A program made the position numbers and the translations under genes. From Promerops cafer (Eukaryota > Chordata > Aves > Passeriformes > Nectariniidae), in the NCBI GenBank assembly GCA_013398275.1, contig VZSE01015197.1, positions 1,670,911 through 1,734,910 on the forward strand: a stretch of 64,000 bases of DNA, given 5' to 3'. The notes beneath the pieces were generated by a model that had not been told where the DNA came from, did not search any database, and saw only the letters and a list, made by a program, of their open reading frames with translations. Each line of letters opens with the position of its first letter. The stretch's first letter is position 1. Shown one piece after another: positions 23,512 to 36,608 of this stretch.

Positions 23512-25963
23512 GAAATCTTGTAGAATGTATATTACATTTTTAATTATTTTTTCTTTCTACAGAAAAATGCAAGAGATTAAAACAATATATATATGACTTT
23601 CTCAAAGTTTCAATGAAATTATCTTACACAATAGAGGTGAAAACAACTTGTTTGTTACAGCTTAGATAATTAAAAATACTAACATTTTACTTTGTCAAAG
23701 CATGTAGTGGACAAAAGAAAAAGGATGGGTGGTACATGATGAAAGCAGTATTTTTTTTATTACTTAGAAATATCTTGATGACAATTAAGGCATTTCTTGC
23801 CTTACCTGGGAGTTCCAGACTCTGTAATGGTGAACTTGATTTGCTCAGAAATAACATAAACAATCACTTCAGATTTTAGAAAGTTCTAGGTGTTTAGAAA
23901 ACAAGAACAAAAGTTTCTCACTAATCAAGAGCTCTTTTGACTACTTTTGGACCATTTTTGACTTTAACAGGCTTAATAAGCATAGAACTTGTCAGTTCAA
24001 GAATAACAAAAGGATTCAAATTTTGGGAGTGGGAACCAAATGATCCATAGAGGAGCAAAGCTCTTATTTAGAAGACTATTATAATTATCAGCATGCACAT
24101 CAATTCATTCTACCAAAGCAACAATGATTACACAAAAAAATTACTGATTAACTATTTTTGGGGGTTTTTTTTTGGTTTAAAGACTTGAAAACTGCCCGTA
24201 AAAATCCCTTCCCCATCAGCTGATCCAATAAAAGCTATTATTGCCATCTGCAAACTTCTACTGCTTAAGTAACCAGGATGATTACTCCAGACATCTGCAT
24301 CAATTTGGTTTCTCTCTTTTGCAAGACAACAAATTACAGCTCCTGTGCCCCACTATGCTTCTTAGCAGAAGGTGTCAAAAGAATGTCCTTACATTCACAG
24401 CTGCCATGTCTGTTTGACCTGGAGGGAGGGAAAGGCAAATACATGGGTTTTTAATTAGAGTACCCGGTTCTCTTACTGTCACACTGGAATATTTTACTTT
24501 TCTGTCATTGGAAGTATTACTAGGATAGATGATAAAGTAGGAAATGTTACAGGTAGATGGCATGAAGGTTTATCTAGCTTGCAACTGATCATTTCCCTTT
24601 CTTTGCAGCATGGAGAAGAGTACTAACCTAAGACCTGTGAAACTACACTGAACCACCACTTGGCAGGACTATTTTTAGTCAAGCAAAAATTGGTTTTGAG
24701 CAATCATTTCTCAATCAGCGTTTTTTTTGTCAAGTAATAACAAAAAGATCTGTGGGAGGATGTTTCAAATTCTAGTTCAAATATAACTGTAAAATATTGA
24801 ATGGTTAAAATTATTTTTATAAATCTGTATATCTCTAATAATCTAATTAGAATTAATGATTTTCATCTGGTATTTTTCCTATTCTCAAAGTGCCTTTGAA
24901 TTACATATAGGTCTGAATGGTCATTCAGATACATTTAAAAGGTAAATTACGACAAACAAGATTTCGCTTCTGCCTTTGAATATATTTGTAAAATACATGG
25001 ATTACTCTTACTCTGTTTATACTGGCTGTTTTATAGTCTACATTAAGCTCTGGTAAGGCTACAGAAAACAAAGTTGGGAAATTTTATGCAGAATTTTATG
25101 GAAATATTTGACTTCAGAATTGAGCAGAGGTTTTTAGAACTCCTTGCATTGTGTGAGATGCCATTCAGGTCAGTAACTGAATCCTTTCACATGACTAAAA
25201 ATTATTTTGAACTACTGAAAGGTTTCCTCTAATCAGGTCTTACCTAATGCACATAATTCCTGTGATAATTCAGTGTTAAGAGAAATCTTTTCTCAGGCCA
25301 TTCATATTTACTGCCTGATTACTAAAAGAAAGTCAGAAGCAACTCTAGAAGATACTGGATTTACATTTATATATGCCCAGTATGTGAAGAGAAGTCAGGC
25401 TCTATTTTACCACATTAATGTGGATGATTCACAGTAGCTGTCATGAAGCTTTCATTGAAATCAGATATTAAGTAGGTATCTGGAAAGAAATAAGACTTCA
25501 GATTTGGAATATCTTTTTAATTTAAAGAAATGTCTTATTTATTCAAACTGCAAAATCTATACAGCTACATTAGAGAAACTCTCAATCCATTACAGAAATT
25601 ATAGAAATTCTAGTGTCCTATGGTAGCATTGTGAGAACATTAAAAAAAAAATACTTGGGTTGACATTTTGTTGTTGTAATTAAGGGCAGCTGAACAATTA
25701 TGAATATTTGAAAAACTCCCAGTTAGAAATCTTTCAATTCCTAGAGCTGGTGTTTATATGAATTATAAATTTTACTTTCATACAAACACTCTCTGTATTT
25801 ATTTTATCCATGTTTTTTTTGTCTGTATCCTTTATTATATTAATTTTTTTTTTTTTGCAATTGGACTTTTTCTTTTCTAAGAAATATCAAGATTCAAACA
25901 TTTATGTTGTCTTAAATTTGGATGAAAGAACTGAACGTTGAAACTGCTGAAAAGAGGTCACAG
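23512..25963. other. Unassigned AT-rich DNA
   Basis: No gene or interspersed repeat is recognised. A possible regulatory cluster at 24215-24300 is listed separately. Confidence 0.55.
24215..24300. promoter_or_regulatory. E-box cluster, possible enhancer
   Basis: Three bHLH-type E-boxes fall within about 85 bp: CAGCTG at 24217-24222 inside the palindrome ATCAGCTGAT, CATCTG at 24245-24250, and CATCTG at 24292-24297. The CATCTG sites are followed by CA. A GATTACTCC word lies between the last two. Spaced CAGATG/CAGCTG sites are typical of neurogenic or myogenic enhancers, but a cluster of three 6-mers can arise by chance. Confidence 0.2.
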
Positions 25964-26104
25964 AGTCACAGAATGTGCTGAGTTGGAAGGGACCCACAAA
26001 GGTCATTGAGTCCAACTCCAGGCCCTGCACAGAGCACCCCAAGAGTCACACCATGTGCCTGAGAGCACTGTGCAAATACTTCTTGAACTCTGTCAAATAC
26101 CCTA
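25964..26104 (-). mobile_element. CR1 LINE 3' end fragment
   Basis: On the + strand this reads as the reverse complement of a CR1 3' end. It opens with GTCACAGAATGTGCTGAGTT and GGAAGGGACC, then AGTCCAACTCCAGGCCCTGC, ACACCATGTGCCTGAGAGCA and CTTCTTGAACTCTGTCAAA. The element is truncated at its 5' end, as usual for CR1. It closely resembles the copy at 27490-27712. Confidence 0.9.
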
Positions 26105-27489
26105 TTGTGATACTCAGCTATCATCTGACTTCTCCAAATTACATCTTTTTTTTGTTCTCAGATGTTCTTGTCTTCCACAGCAGGTGATGCAGTTCCTTTC
26201 TCCATCACTGTATGGAGTCATATCCTTCCTGTGATGCACTTTTGTCTCTTCTTTTGGCTGAAGTGTGATTATGGTCTAAGAGGAAGAAAATGTTCTGAAA
26301 TGATGTGATATTTAAGTTTTCAGGTGTTTCTTTCCAATTGAAATACAAAATATTTCAACATTAGTTTGTTGTTGATGTTTTTTTGTTTGGTTGGTTTTTT
26401 TTTTTTTTTTGTTTGGTTATTTTTCTTCCTAATGGAAAAAGAGAGTATCTTTCCAAATAGCCATTCAAGATATCACTCTTTGTCTTCCTCCACTTTTCTT
26501 AAAAGAGAAAAAAAAGAGTAATGTTTGATAGAATATCTGAAAATTCTTGATTGGTGAGTGTGATATGCCAAAATATAAAATATTTGTTCTCATCACATAG
26601 ATAAATAATTATAGACTGAAAGAATTCTGCAATACTTACTTATGTCAATAATTCTATTGATTTTTAAGCATTAATAACTGGACTTTATGGATATGAAAAA
26701 AAATCTGAACGATTGATTTTTTTTTTCTTAACTAATATGACAGGTAGTCCTGAAAATATATTTGTAGTCAGCAAATTTAAGCCTGTGGAGTGTATCACAA
26801 ACAGTGAAACCATTTTAGCAGTGCCAAGCACTTGAAGAGGGAAGAAAGATATATTTTTCATTAAGACAAAGTGACCCCGTTGCTCTAGTTGCACAGTGTG
26901 AATTTTCTCAAAATGGCAGAGAGCCCAAATCAAATACTTTTCTTTTAATATCTAGCTAGACTTGAGACTCTTTTCTGAGAATGTTTTTAGTTCCATTTAA
27001 ACCAAGTGTTAGAAACTTCTACAGATATATCTGAAACCTATAGAAACCTATACAGATATATACAGGTATATCACTTAATTACAAATAAGAAATAAAATTA
27101 TTATTATAATAATATTTTACAATGTATGTTTTAAATTAGTTGGAAGCCTATGTGAAAAGACATTTATGATGAGATTCCAACATCTCTTAAATGTTTGATT
27201 TCAGCCATTGTTTGAATGTAGCAGTGGACCTGATGGATATGGCTTTTCCACTCTTGTAAAAATTGCTTTTCAGTAGAACTCAAGAATTATTGGAAGTTAT
27301 AAGGGTTTTAGTGTAGCACCATCTCATTTGTGTAAGAGGTAAAGTTCACTTTGCAACATATGTGGTGCTTTACAATATTCAGTAATTTCTCTTAATCTTA
27401 CTGTTTTCCAGATGTCCCATGCCTTTAAAATCCCATAAAGACAAGTAGAATTTTTGTGTTTCATGCTCCCAGCAGACCTGAAGTATTTA
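26105..27489. other. Unassigned AT-rich DNA between two CR1 copies
   Basis: No gene is seen. A T-rich low-complexity stretch lies at about 26375-26420. The short frames are unsupported. Confidence 0.6.
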
Positions 27490-27712
27490 ATAGAACCACA
27501 GAGAATGCTGAGTTGGAAGGGTCCTGTCAGGATTACTGACTTCAACTCCTGGCACTATGACACACCCAGAGTCACACCATGTGCCTGAGAGCACTGTTCA
27601 AACACTTCTTGAACTCTGTCAGTCTTGGTGCTCTGACCACTTCCCTGGGGAGCCTGTTCCAGTGCCCAAACACCCTCTGGGGAAATTAGTATTTCTTACC
27701 TTCCATCTATTT
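27490..27712 (-). mobile_element. CR1 LINE 3' end fragment
   Basis: Reverse complement of a CR1 3' end. It has the same opening block as the copy at 25964 (GAATGCTGAGTTGGAAGGG) and then continues further into the element (GACCACTTCCCTGGGGAGCC, TGTTCCAGTGCCC). Because both copies carry their own 3' terminus, they are two insertions of the same or a closely related subfamily, not one element split in two. Confidence 0.9.
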
Positions 27713-30700
27713 CCATACAGAGCATGAACAAAATGGAATAGATTTTTTTTTGTTTTTAAATAAATTTACTCAGAAGGAAGCCCCTAGATGCCATTCAACA
27801 TCTTCCTAGTTCTTCTGACATTCCTTTAATCTGTGATCTGCATAAAGCTACTGCCTGTTTTCCTGAAAAACTGTAAACGGTGAAGGATCTCTTAAGGCAC
27901 CGGGTTAGGAATATCAGCCGTTCAAATTTCCCATCATCTTGTGTGGCAGAAGCCTAGGATTGAAGTTGTGGCATCCTGACATGTTCAGCTGCCTTGGATA
28001 GGAGGATGTATGTCTTATCATATAGATATGGAACCAAAACTTCCTGACTGAGGAGGCTAGGACACTTTACCAATGAAGATAAAAATTGTGAAAATGTTAC
28101 ACAATGCCACTTAGACAGTGGTTTAAAAAAATAACCAAGATGCTGTTACTGACAGAAAACAATTTCATTAACTTCTTAATAAATTTATATTTGTAACCTT
28201 ATATTTACAACCTTATAAAAATATTTATTTACCTTACTTAGGGTTAAATTATATTAATAAATTTAATTTTTTTTGTAATTGGTGAGAACAAGTCTGTGAA
28301 TTAACATCTTGTAAGATAGCAATCTGCAATGAATCTTGAAAAAAGATTTCTTGGCAAATTGGTTATACTATGTTTATGACAAGTTTTGTAGCTAGAGGCA
28401 GGATTGGCATCACATTCATCCACCTTTGACAGCCAAGGAAAGGTTTTCCAATATTCATCTCTTCTTCGCTCTCTTTCTCTCTGTATTTTTTTAATTATTA
28501 TTAGTTGAATGTAGAGGAAATAAGAGTGAACTAAGGAAAGGAGCAAATATGTTATGCTGCTGTAAACAGCTTTCAGTGTAGCATTCAAACAGCCAAATAC
28601 AAAACATAAATGTGTATACACATCCCTTGCAGTGAGATGGTTAAGCAGTTGCTTTACAAATTTTAATTGTTTTAATACCACAGATCTTTAAAAATTCATC
28701 AGAGACAATAAAACTGTTATTGAAGGATTAATATTTACAATGAAAATTGAACAAATTCTTTGAATGTTATGAGGAACTATTAAATTTAAGAAATTTGAGA
28801 ATGTACCTGTGAATTTATTATGATTGCTAATATGGAAAAAAAAGCTTAGAAGAATAATTCAGAAGTGATAGTATGAGACTAGAAGAATTTCAGACACTAG
28901 TGTTACATGTAGTTTTGCCACTGGGTCCAGAATTTTGTTCCACATGCATTTGGAGAGTAATCCAGTAAAGTGTTTTTTTTTATGAAGTGACAATATTTGG
29001 AAGATTTTTTTACATATTCTGATCATATCTGCCTCTATATCCTTATCTTTGATAATGTTTGCACCTTTATCTTAAATGGAGATGTGCCTTCAACAAACTA
29101 TCTGTAAAGTGTATTATTAAAGACTGTTATGAAGTCTTCCAGTGAATAACAGCAGTAGTCACAGCACAGCCTTCTGCAAGAAGCCTGCTATCTCTGGTTT
29201 ATCATTACCTTTCATTCAGGTTATGTACTCTGGTTTTACTTTTGCTAACAGCAGATGTGACAGTCAAGGATCAGAACTGTAATTTGTATCCTAGACTGTA
29301 CCTGGTAAAAAGTTTCCTCTGTGTTCTATCTGTCAGTCATAAAACTGTGTTATATTTACTGGGGGAAGAGAAAAATGATAGACAATGTTTGTATTTCTTA
29401 CCAATTATACTAATAAAGCAAACAAGCTTGATTTATAGCAAATAATGGGTCTTTTAAAACAGAAGAGTCCAAACAACATTTCCTTGCAGCTCTGTGGGCA
29501 CTACTCAGACTGGTGTCATATCTCGTGTTTTCTTTCTCAATTTAAATTTCCGACTGCTAGGAAGGATTTTCATCCTGGAGCAAGGCTTGAATATAAAACA
29601 TACTCATTCAAAAAGCAATTTATGTGGGGTCATAATCTTTCCCAAGCTTAGCCTATATTTCTGGTGTGTGTTCTGTAGAGATTTACTTGAGCTGAGTATG
29701 GACCCTAAATCAAACGTACTTGAAGAGTGATAACAAAAAGCATAGCCCCAGAGATGCACTGCTTGTTGCAGTCTTCTCTCTCTTTGGGAGGACCACTACA
29801 TCTCCCATTATGAACCCAATATAGATTGCAAACACTGTACATGAAAGTGCAAATAAAAAACTCTAAAAAACTCTAAAACTCTAAAAATCTCTGTTTCAGC
29901 TGTCACCAAGTTTGGGTTGCTTGTGCCTTGGATGTCTTAGTCATTAAAACTAAGATTTTGTTGTTTGTCATTAACACATTCCGCTAGAAGCACTCTTGAG
30001 GACCTAGGACAGTGGCTTTCCTAGAAACCTGCTGTAGGTCTCTTTTTTCCTTTGGTTGAAACAACTACTTTAGGCAAATGATTTCTGTCTGACTTTCATC
30101 CCAAAGTCTATGCTGGGGATTGATTATATTTCCCCCTTTTTTACTACAAGACCGAATGCTGAGATGACAAATGCCACATAAGAACAAAAAAATCTGAGAG
30201 CACTGATTGTGCACCTAATTTTCATTTCTGTGTCCTTTACAGCATTTAGAACAAACGTTACACTCTTGAATATGGATTTGGGGAACCCCATAGCACATGG
30301 ACCTCCTTTCAGTACTTCTGATGTCCTCAAGTAGAATAGTTTTTCAAAAACAGTGGAAGAAATACAGCTTGGGAAAGTATGTCTCTCTGCCTTTCAAAAG
30401 TAATTGAAATTAAGTCACTTGTAAGTTTCTGTTTCTGCCTTTTCTCGACTATCAGCTTGTTCATAGGAGATTATTTCTTGAATTATTTTTAATGTTTAAT
30501 TTTGGAAGTAAGAGAGACAATTCCATTTGTATGTAGGATAATGAAGAATGTCTATATAATACCAATACAGACTTGGTCTCCAGAATATTAATTTTTAATG
30601 CTTCAACATTAAAACCAGTTTTTTTTTGTTTTCCTTGCTACCTTTAAAAGAAATGTTTTTAATTCTTTAGTTCAAAAATTAAAAATAACTTCACAAAAGG

Positions 30701-33084
30701 AAATTTACTATGTGACAGAGTAAGTTATGACATTTCACTTCATTTTTTCTTTATCCAGGAAGGGGATCCATAAATAATAAAGGAATGAATGCAATCCACA
30801 CACATCCTCCCCTCCCCCCCTCTCTCTACAGTTTAATAATCCAAAGGTTAGCTGCCTAAATATTTAATCACCTATAGCTTCTACAGAATAAATAGAAACA
30901 TGTTCTTGTTCAGAAAGGAACATTGTCTACCTTAGGCATGTGTCCAAGAATGATGTAACTCTCTCTCTGTTGGCTTTGGAAAACCTAGGATGTCTTTTTG
31001 GACAGGACAATGCATGACAGCCTAAATGAATTGTGCCCTGGATGTATAATGGTGAAATTGCATTTTGACTTAAACCAGACTACTGTGGAGAGACAGCCCA
31101 TGTTCCGAGTCATAATATACTCCTCTGAGATCTGGTGGAACATGAAACTGCTGTGTTCAACCAAAATTTTTGGGGTAGGCTCTTTACTGGGGCTGTTAAA
31201 GCATGGCTTTTCTCAGCTGTCCCATTCATAGAAAGATTCATAATGCTAATAAATAAAAAAGTATCTCTCAGTTCTGTAGAAGATTTACTAGATGCTATGC
31301 AAATCTCTTAGCAGTAGAGGATTATGACTCAGACACCAGGTTTTGGAAGTGTACTTTGCTGAAAAAGCAGCACTACATGTTTCTCTCTACTTGAATTTCT
31401 TTAATGTGTCGCTTAGAGAAAAGGTGAAATACAGGATGTTGAACAGCTATTTTATGGAAGATTTTTTTTTAGCAAATACATCTTCTGCTGTATCATAAAA
31501 AATAGATGTTTTGTAGACTAGAGAGTCTTATTTTCACCAAAGCCTGAAAATAAAATATGGCTATGTTCTAAAAGTATCACACCCGTCTCCTAATCTCATC
31601 TCGGAAAATCTAGGCAACATCTTGATCTTGCATGGAAAAAAACATCATCAAGTTTGGGAGGTCATGTAATTAGAAGTTAGAAAATCTTAAAAAACAGGCA
31701 ATCACACTAAGAAGTGTATAGCTCAGTTTGGGACACAACTACAAGAGGAAATAAACCTCAGGGATTCAGAGCACAAAAGCTTTTTTGCACTAATTCCCTT
31801 TGTGGATGAGTGTTCAAAAGCGAAGTTAACCATTACACTCTGCTGTCTCAGAGGAAGCCCACTGCAGTCAGGAGAAGCATGCTGGAGCTGCAGGAAGATA
31901 GCAAATTCTCCATGGGGATATATTGCTCTGTGTGAATACATCTACACACCACCCATTCATAGAAACTGTGAAGGTAAATTATCAGAGCAGGTCCTTACTA
32001 TCTCTGTAGTCTTCCATATTCTGTATTTTTACTGGTTTTGAACAAAAAGTGACATGACACTGATGTGAATTCTGGAAATCTAGTTCCTTGAACAAGAAAA
32101 GGCACCAAAATTTTTCCAAGCTAAAGCTTCCAGAATGCTGCAATGGGAAAAAGTCTGCATTTTTGCTCCATATTTCTGGAAATAGTCCACAATTTTAAGG
32201 GTTTTTTTCATACTTTTAGAAAAGAGTTCTCAGGCAGACACTGAATCTGAAATACAGGTAAATGGTTTGAATTATGTGGAGATGAAAAACTTGATTCTTA
32301 CAGTGGGAAATGTGTCTCCATTCCAATGAAAAATGAGGCCATTTGCATTAATGAAGACATGAAGATGTATAAGGAGATGGACAACACTCTATCAGATCTA
32401 GCACTGTATCTTTTTATTTTAGAAGTATATAACTTAGAATTATGTCATCATGTTCTCCTGTTGATTCAGGCTTAATTGCAGGACTGGTGTCATTAACATA
32501 ACTCAGTAGCAGGTCTATAAGGGACAGATGTAGAAGGCAAATCCAGGTGCTAAGGGAGATTCCTAATAACTTAGTTATGGTTTTATTGGGGTTTCAAGCA
32601 AAGAATAAAACTCCCAAACTATTTGTTAATATGATTGATAGACCTGACTGAAATCGACTCCAAATCTAATGTAAAACTGGTGGGAGCATTTTATAAATAA
32701 TGTAATTTATGCAGTTTCACAGACCTGTTAAGGTTAAGTAGCTGTGTGTACTACTAGAAAAACAGATCCGATTTGCATCTGGATTTTAAATGAGTACTAA
32801 GTTACGTGCACTAGAAACTTCTATAAATTCTTCCATCCAGGAAATAAATGTGAGATACTGAATTTTTGAGCTCATTAGAGCTAAGGAACTAATTTTAAAT
32901 TTATAATATCATGGCTAAGTTGGGAATTATGATAAACTCCATGATGTTGTATGAGAAAAAAAGGGTTGAGAAATTTAAAGCATGATGAGAACACATATAT
33001 TTGTGGGCCATTAATAGTTTCACAAAAGAAAGACAATAGTTTAAACTTAGTTGAATGGTGGAAGGACTTGGGTAACTACAAAGG

Positions 33085-33195
33085 AAAAGGGAAATGGTAA
33101 AAGAGGAAAGGAGAAAGAAAGATGCAGAAAGGGAAAACAGAATATGGAAGTAGAAAGAAGGGAGGAGTGGAGAGGAGAGGAGAGGAGAGGAGAGA
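33085..33195. repeat. Purine-rich tract ending in (GGAGA)n
   Basis: The + strand is almost pure A/G over this interval. It ends in a pentanucleotide array of AGAGG units at about 33168-33195. Long purine tracts with mirror symmetry can form triplex DNA. The 61-codon frame over it is a composition artefact. Confidence 0.8.
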
Positions 33196-33477
33196 ATATG
33201 ATCTCAGAAAAATTCATGTTCTCTGATGCTATATAGCCCAGTGGTGGTATTTTGTATTTTAATCACCGTAAGCTCAGTATACTCAGCTTAAGTAGGAATT
33301 GAACTCACAAGAAAACTTCAAATTATCTTGTCATTTTTGAAATCAATAAATGTCTCGTTTAAGAGACCTGTTGAAGAATGAGAAGTCATGCACTAAAATG
33401 TCCAGATGCAATAGAAATTATTATAAATTTGCCAAGGTTCAACAGAAGAAGCATAAAACATATAAAACATATAAAAT

Positions 33478-33523
33478 ATGTCCATAAACCTATATAAAAC
33501 ATGTCCATAAACTGATATAAAAC
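33478..33523. repeat. 23-bp tandem duplication
   Basis: Two 23-bp units, 33478-33500 and 33501-33523 (ATGTCCATAAAC followed by NNATATAAAAC), differ at two bases. Shorter ATATAAAAC-type units precede and follow, so the whole 33450-33545 stretch is a small AT-rich minisatellite. Confidence 0.85.
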
Positions 33524-36389
33524 ATATTCAGTATAAAACATGTGATTACTGTTGGGGCAGAAGTCAAGGTTCCATAGAAAGAAACTTAAAGGTGCTATTT
33601 CTTTAAAAAGAAACCCTTCATACTGGAGCACAGCCAGTAAAATATGACTATTCATGCATTTAAATTTAGAATGTCCATTGGTTCAATTTAAGAAATGAGA
33701 TTTTGTTTCTTTAAATACATTAATAATCTATACTGTCTAAAATAATATTTCTGAAAATTGCCTCTGATCTATTTATATTAATGAAGAATTTGACTGAATC
33801 TGGTGATATTACCCATATGAGTAAGTTCAGCTATCATCACTTTAACAATCAAATCTTAGTTGAAGAGTCTAGATAAGGACTTACATGATTGAATCTTTGT
33901 GCTAGAATTTCAGACAGCACTATTTGGTGGTATCAAAAAATACACAGGTAGTAGACATGCCTTTTCTAAGCAATCTGTCATGTGTACTGTAGGGTATGAA
34001 TAGGCTTAAAATGGATAGAAATTATGACCAGAGGGCCAGAAAAAGAGACCATACTGCAGTCTTGAAGAAGTGGAGCGAGGTGACTTAAAATTAACACAAG
34101 GAGGAGAAAAAATAATAAAAAAAGAGCATGAATGAAGGGTAAATAAGAATAAGGGTAAATAAGAAAAAGAAAAGAAAAGAATTACTTTGCTCATTCTTTA
34201 TTACAAAACAGATCCTTACAAGCCTAATTTTAAAATCAATTGTCTCCATTTCTGTCACTGAAGGTCTATATCAGTGGAATCTGGAAGTTTTACCTAGAGA
34301 AAAGAAGGGCAAAGGATGATCAAAAGTCTGGAATAGCAGAAGCAGCAATCTTCAAAAAACTGTAAGGGCAGTATTATGCACTCAAGCATCCATTGGGGCT
34401 TTAGTTTTTAAATAAAACATTTCAATTTTACACAATGTTCACTTACTCTGGAAAAAATACAACACAAAACTTTCTGAAGGATACTTGCTTTGACTCTGCT
34501 AGGGAAAAATGGTATTTTTTCATCCTTCTTGCTTCAGTAAAACTTTTACTGGTGACCCAAGTTTTCCCCCCAATTTTTAATATATGTTTCAGTCTTCCTT
34601 TTTAAAGTGTTCATTTTGCTTTCCATTATTTCTTTTCTTCTTGTTCTTTGTACAGATTTCATTTTATTAACATTTGACTGTTCACAGTGTTCCTGTTCCC
34701 CTGATCTTCTGTTATTTTCTTTGGCCATTACAAGTGTCTAAAGAAGAGTTCAGCTGTACAGAGATACTACTAATGCCACAAATGTGTATAGAGCAGGAAC
34801 TAGACAGAGCTTTTGCTTTCTCTTGATCTCTTGTGCACAGAGAAATGTTCTAACTGTTTTACTAGACCCAGAAACTTTCCCTATTTTGTGAGTACATTTT
34901 ACTTTTCTGAAGTCTAAAGACTTAAATTTGGTGCTTGAACAGCTGTGCTAAATTTCAAGCTGAGGAAATAAGTATGTAGCTATGGCCAGAAATGTAATCC
35001 AGTGAAAAATCAGCTGTGCTTTAGCTCATTCACAGTCCTACAGGAAATGGTGCTGAATTATATCCAGATTAGTTCACTGAAATGTTGTGAGCAGGCTTTT
35101 CCTGCTTGACCTAATTGAAAATGGTAATTTATGGGGTTACTATGTTGACTGCACCACTGCTGGACACATCTTTGTCTGTTTTTAGCTTTAACAGATATAC
35201 CCTGACCTAACACAGAAATTTCAAATTTTATGACACAACTGTGTTAGTTTGAAATGTTTCTTTCCCATTGTTTCAACTGACAGAAATAATGGATAAGTCT
35301 AGGGAAGGGAATATCAGGACCCTGACTCTGTGTCAATCTACTCTAATGTAGTTTCAGGGTCCTTATGTCTTTTCTGGTGTAGTAGGAGTATATCTTTAAA
35401 TGGGGAAATGTTGTAAAGTGTCTGCTTCTTGTTCTTCAGCTATCACTTGCATCCTTGTCACAGCTGAGTCTATTCTATCCTTCTTTGTGTCCTGGCTAAC
35501 CTCTGGAGCAGTCTAAATACGGGTCTCTGAGAGTGTGTCACCACCAAGTGACATTGAGTAGTCTATGATTATTGAGTTGTTGCCAGTTATCAGTTTCATT
35601 AATCAGATGGAGATTTTTTATTCTGAATTTTCTAGAATTAATTTCTTGTGGCAGGCATAGCCATTGAGCTCATCACGTGTTTTGAATGTTCCTCAAAGCA
35701 ATATATGGTCAAATGTTCATAAAGAATGTAATTTTCATGTCCATCCTAAAAGGGTAAGGATCCTCACTTCAGCATCTACTCTCAGAGAAATCAAATCAAA
35801 ATCATCTAAATAAATTGTGATTTTAAATACGCAGTCACCTTGCATTGTTGCTCTAGGGCTTACTTTATGGGAACAAAGTAATTTTGGGGCAAAAGTTCCA
35901 GACTGTTGAAAAAAACCCCAGCAGATTTTGATTTTGAGCAGACAAAAAAGGTATGAAAATGCCTGAGGATTGTGTAGGTTTTCTCAATTTACTGACTGTA
36001 ATCAGTCCTGTTTGAATAGAAGTCAACCACAGTTGTTTTGTACCTGTCACACTTCATCCAGGCAGAATTCAGTGATAGAGTACCGTATGTTTCCTTTATA
36101 AAATAAGATAAAAAACAAACTGTTATCTCTCAGATAAATGATACACTAAATTTTATTTCAAGACTGATCTTGCTTCCTTATTGTGTTATCAGAATCTACC
36201 TCCTGCCAGACTATACATGATGAAAACTCCTCTGATGAAAGTAAGGGACATAACTTCACAAGACCTATATAAGCAAAGAGAATAGCTGAATTTAAATCAT
36301 GGTGAGAATCTTTCTTGAGAGACCTGCTTGACAAACAGGGGAGGTGTCAGCACAGTGGACAAGGAGGATGGTTTGGAGGGTGATTTTGC

Positions 36390-36608
36390 ATTGGCTAGGC
36401 CACGTCTTGAGTGCTGTGTCCAGTTCTGAGCCCCTCAACTTAGGAAGGACGTTGAGATGCTTGAGTGCATCCACAGGAAGACAACAAGGCTGGTGAAGGG
36501 TCTGGAGCACAAGCCCTGTGAGGAACGGCTGAGGGAGCTGGGGTTGCTCAGCCTGGAGAAGAGGCAGCTCAGGGGTGACCTTATCACCCTCTACAACTGC
36601 CTGAAAGT
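36390..36608 (+). mobile_element. CR1 LINE internal fragment
   Basis: The + strand carries the CR1 region coding for the end of the RT domain. Its landmarks are GCTAGGCCACGTCTTGAGTG, CTGTGTCCAGTTCTGAGCCC, GAGGAACGGCTGAGGGAGCT, CAGCCTGGAGAAGAGGCAGC and ATCACCCTCTACAACTGCCT. The match stops at about 36608, well before the CR1 3' end. Loss of the 3' end is unusual for CR1, which integrates from the 3' end, so a later deletion or rearrangement removed it. Confidence 0.9.

Larger units (their letters stand above)
27713..36389. other. Unassigned AT-rich DNA
   Basis: About 8.7 kb without a recognisable gene or interspersed repeat. Simple sequence: a decamer-like AAAAAACTCT tandem at 29854-29892, a C/T-rich tract at about 30805-30829, and the purine tract and 23-bp tandem listed separately. 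The open frames of about 60-130 codons (such as 28301-28681 on the - strand) lack support. Confidence 0.55.

Noticed and set aside
28301..28681. 126-codon open frame on the - strand
   Set aside because: AT-rich chance frame without recognisable motif.
31802..32041. 79-codon cysteine-containing frame on the + strand
   Set aside because: No convincing acceptor upstream, and an antisense frame of equal quality overlaps it.
33051..33236. Charged 61-codon frame
   Set aside because: Product of the purine-rich tract.
33450..33545. Spaced AT-rich repeats resembling an array
   Set aside because: The units are contiguous and degenerate, with no unique spacers; a minisatellite, not a CRISPR array.
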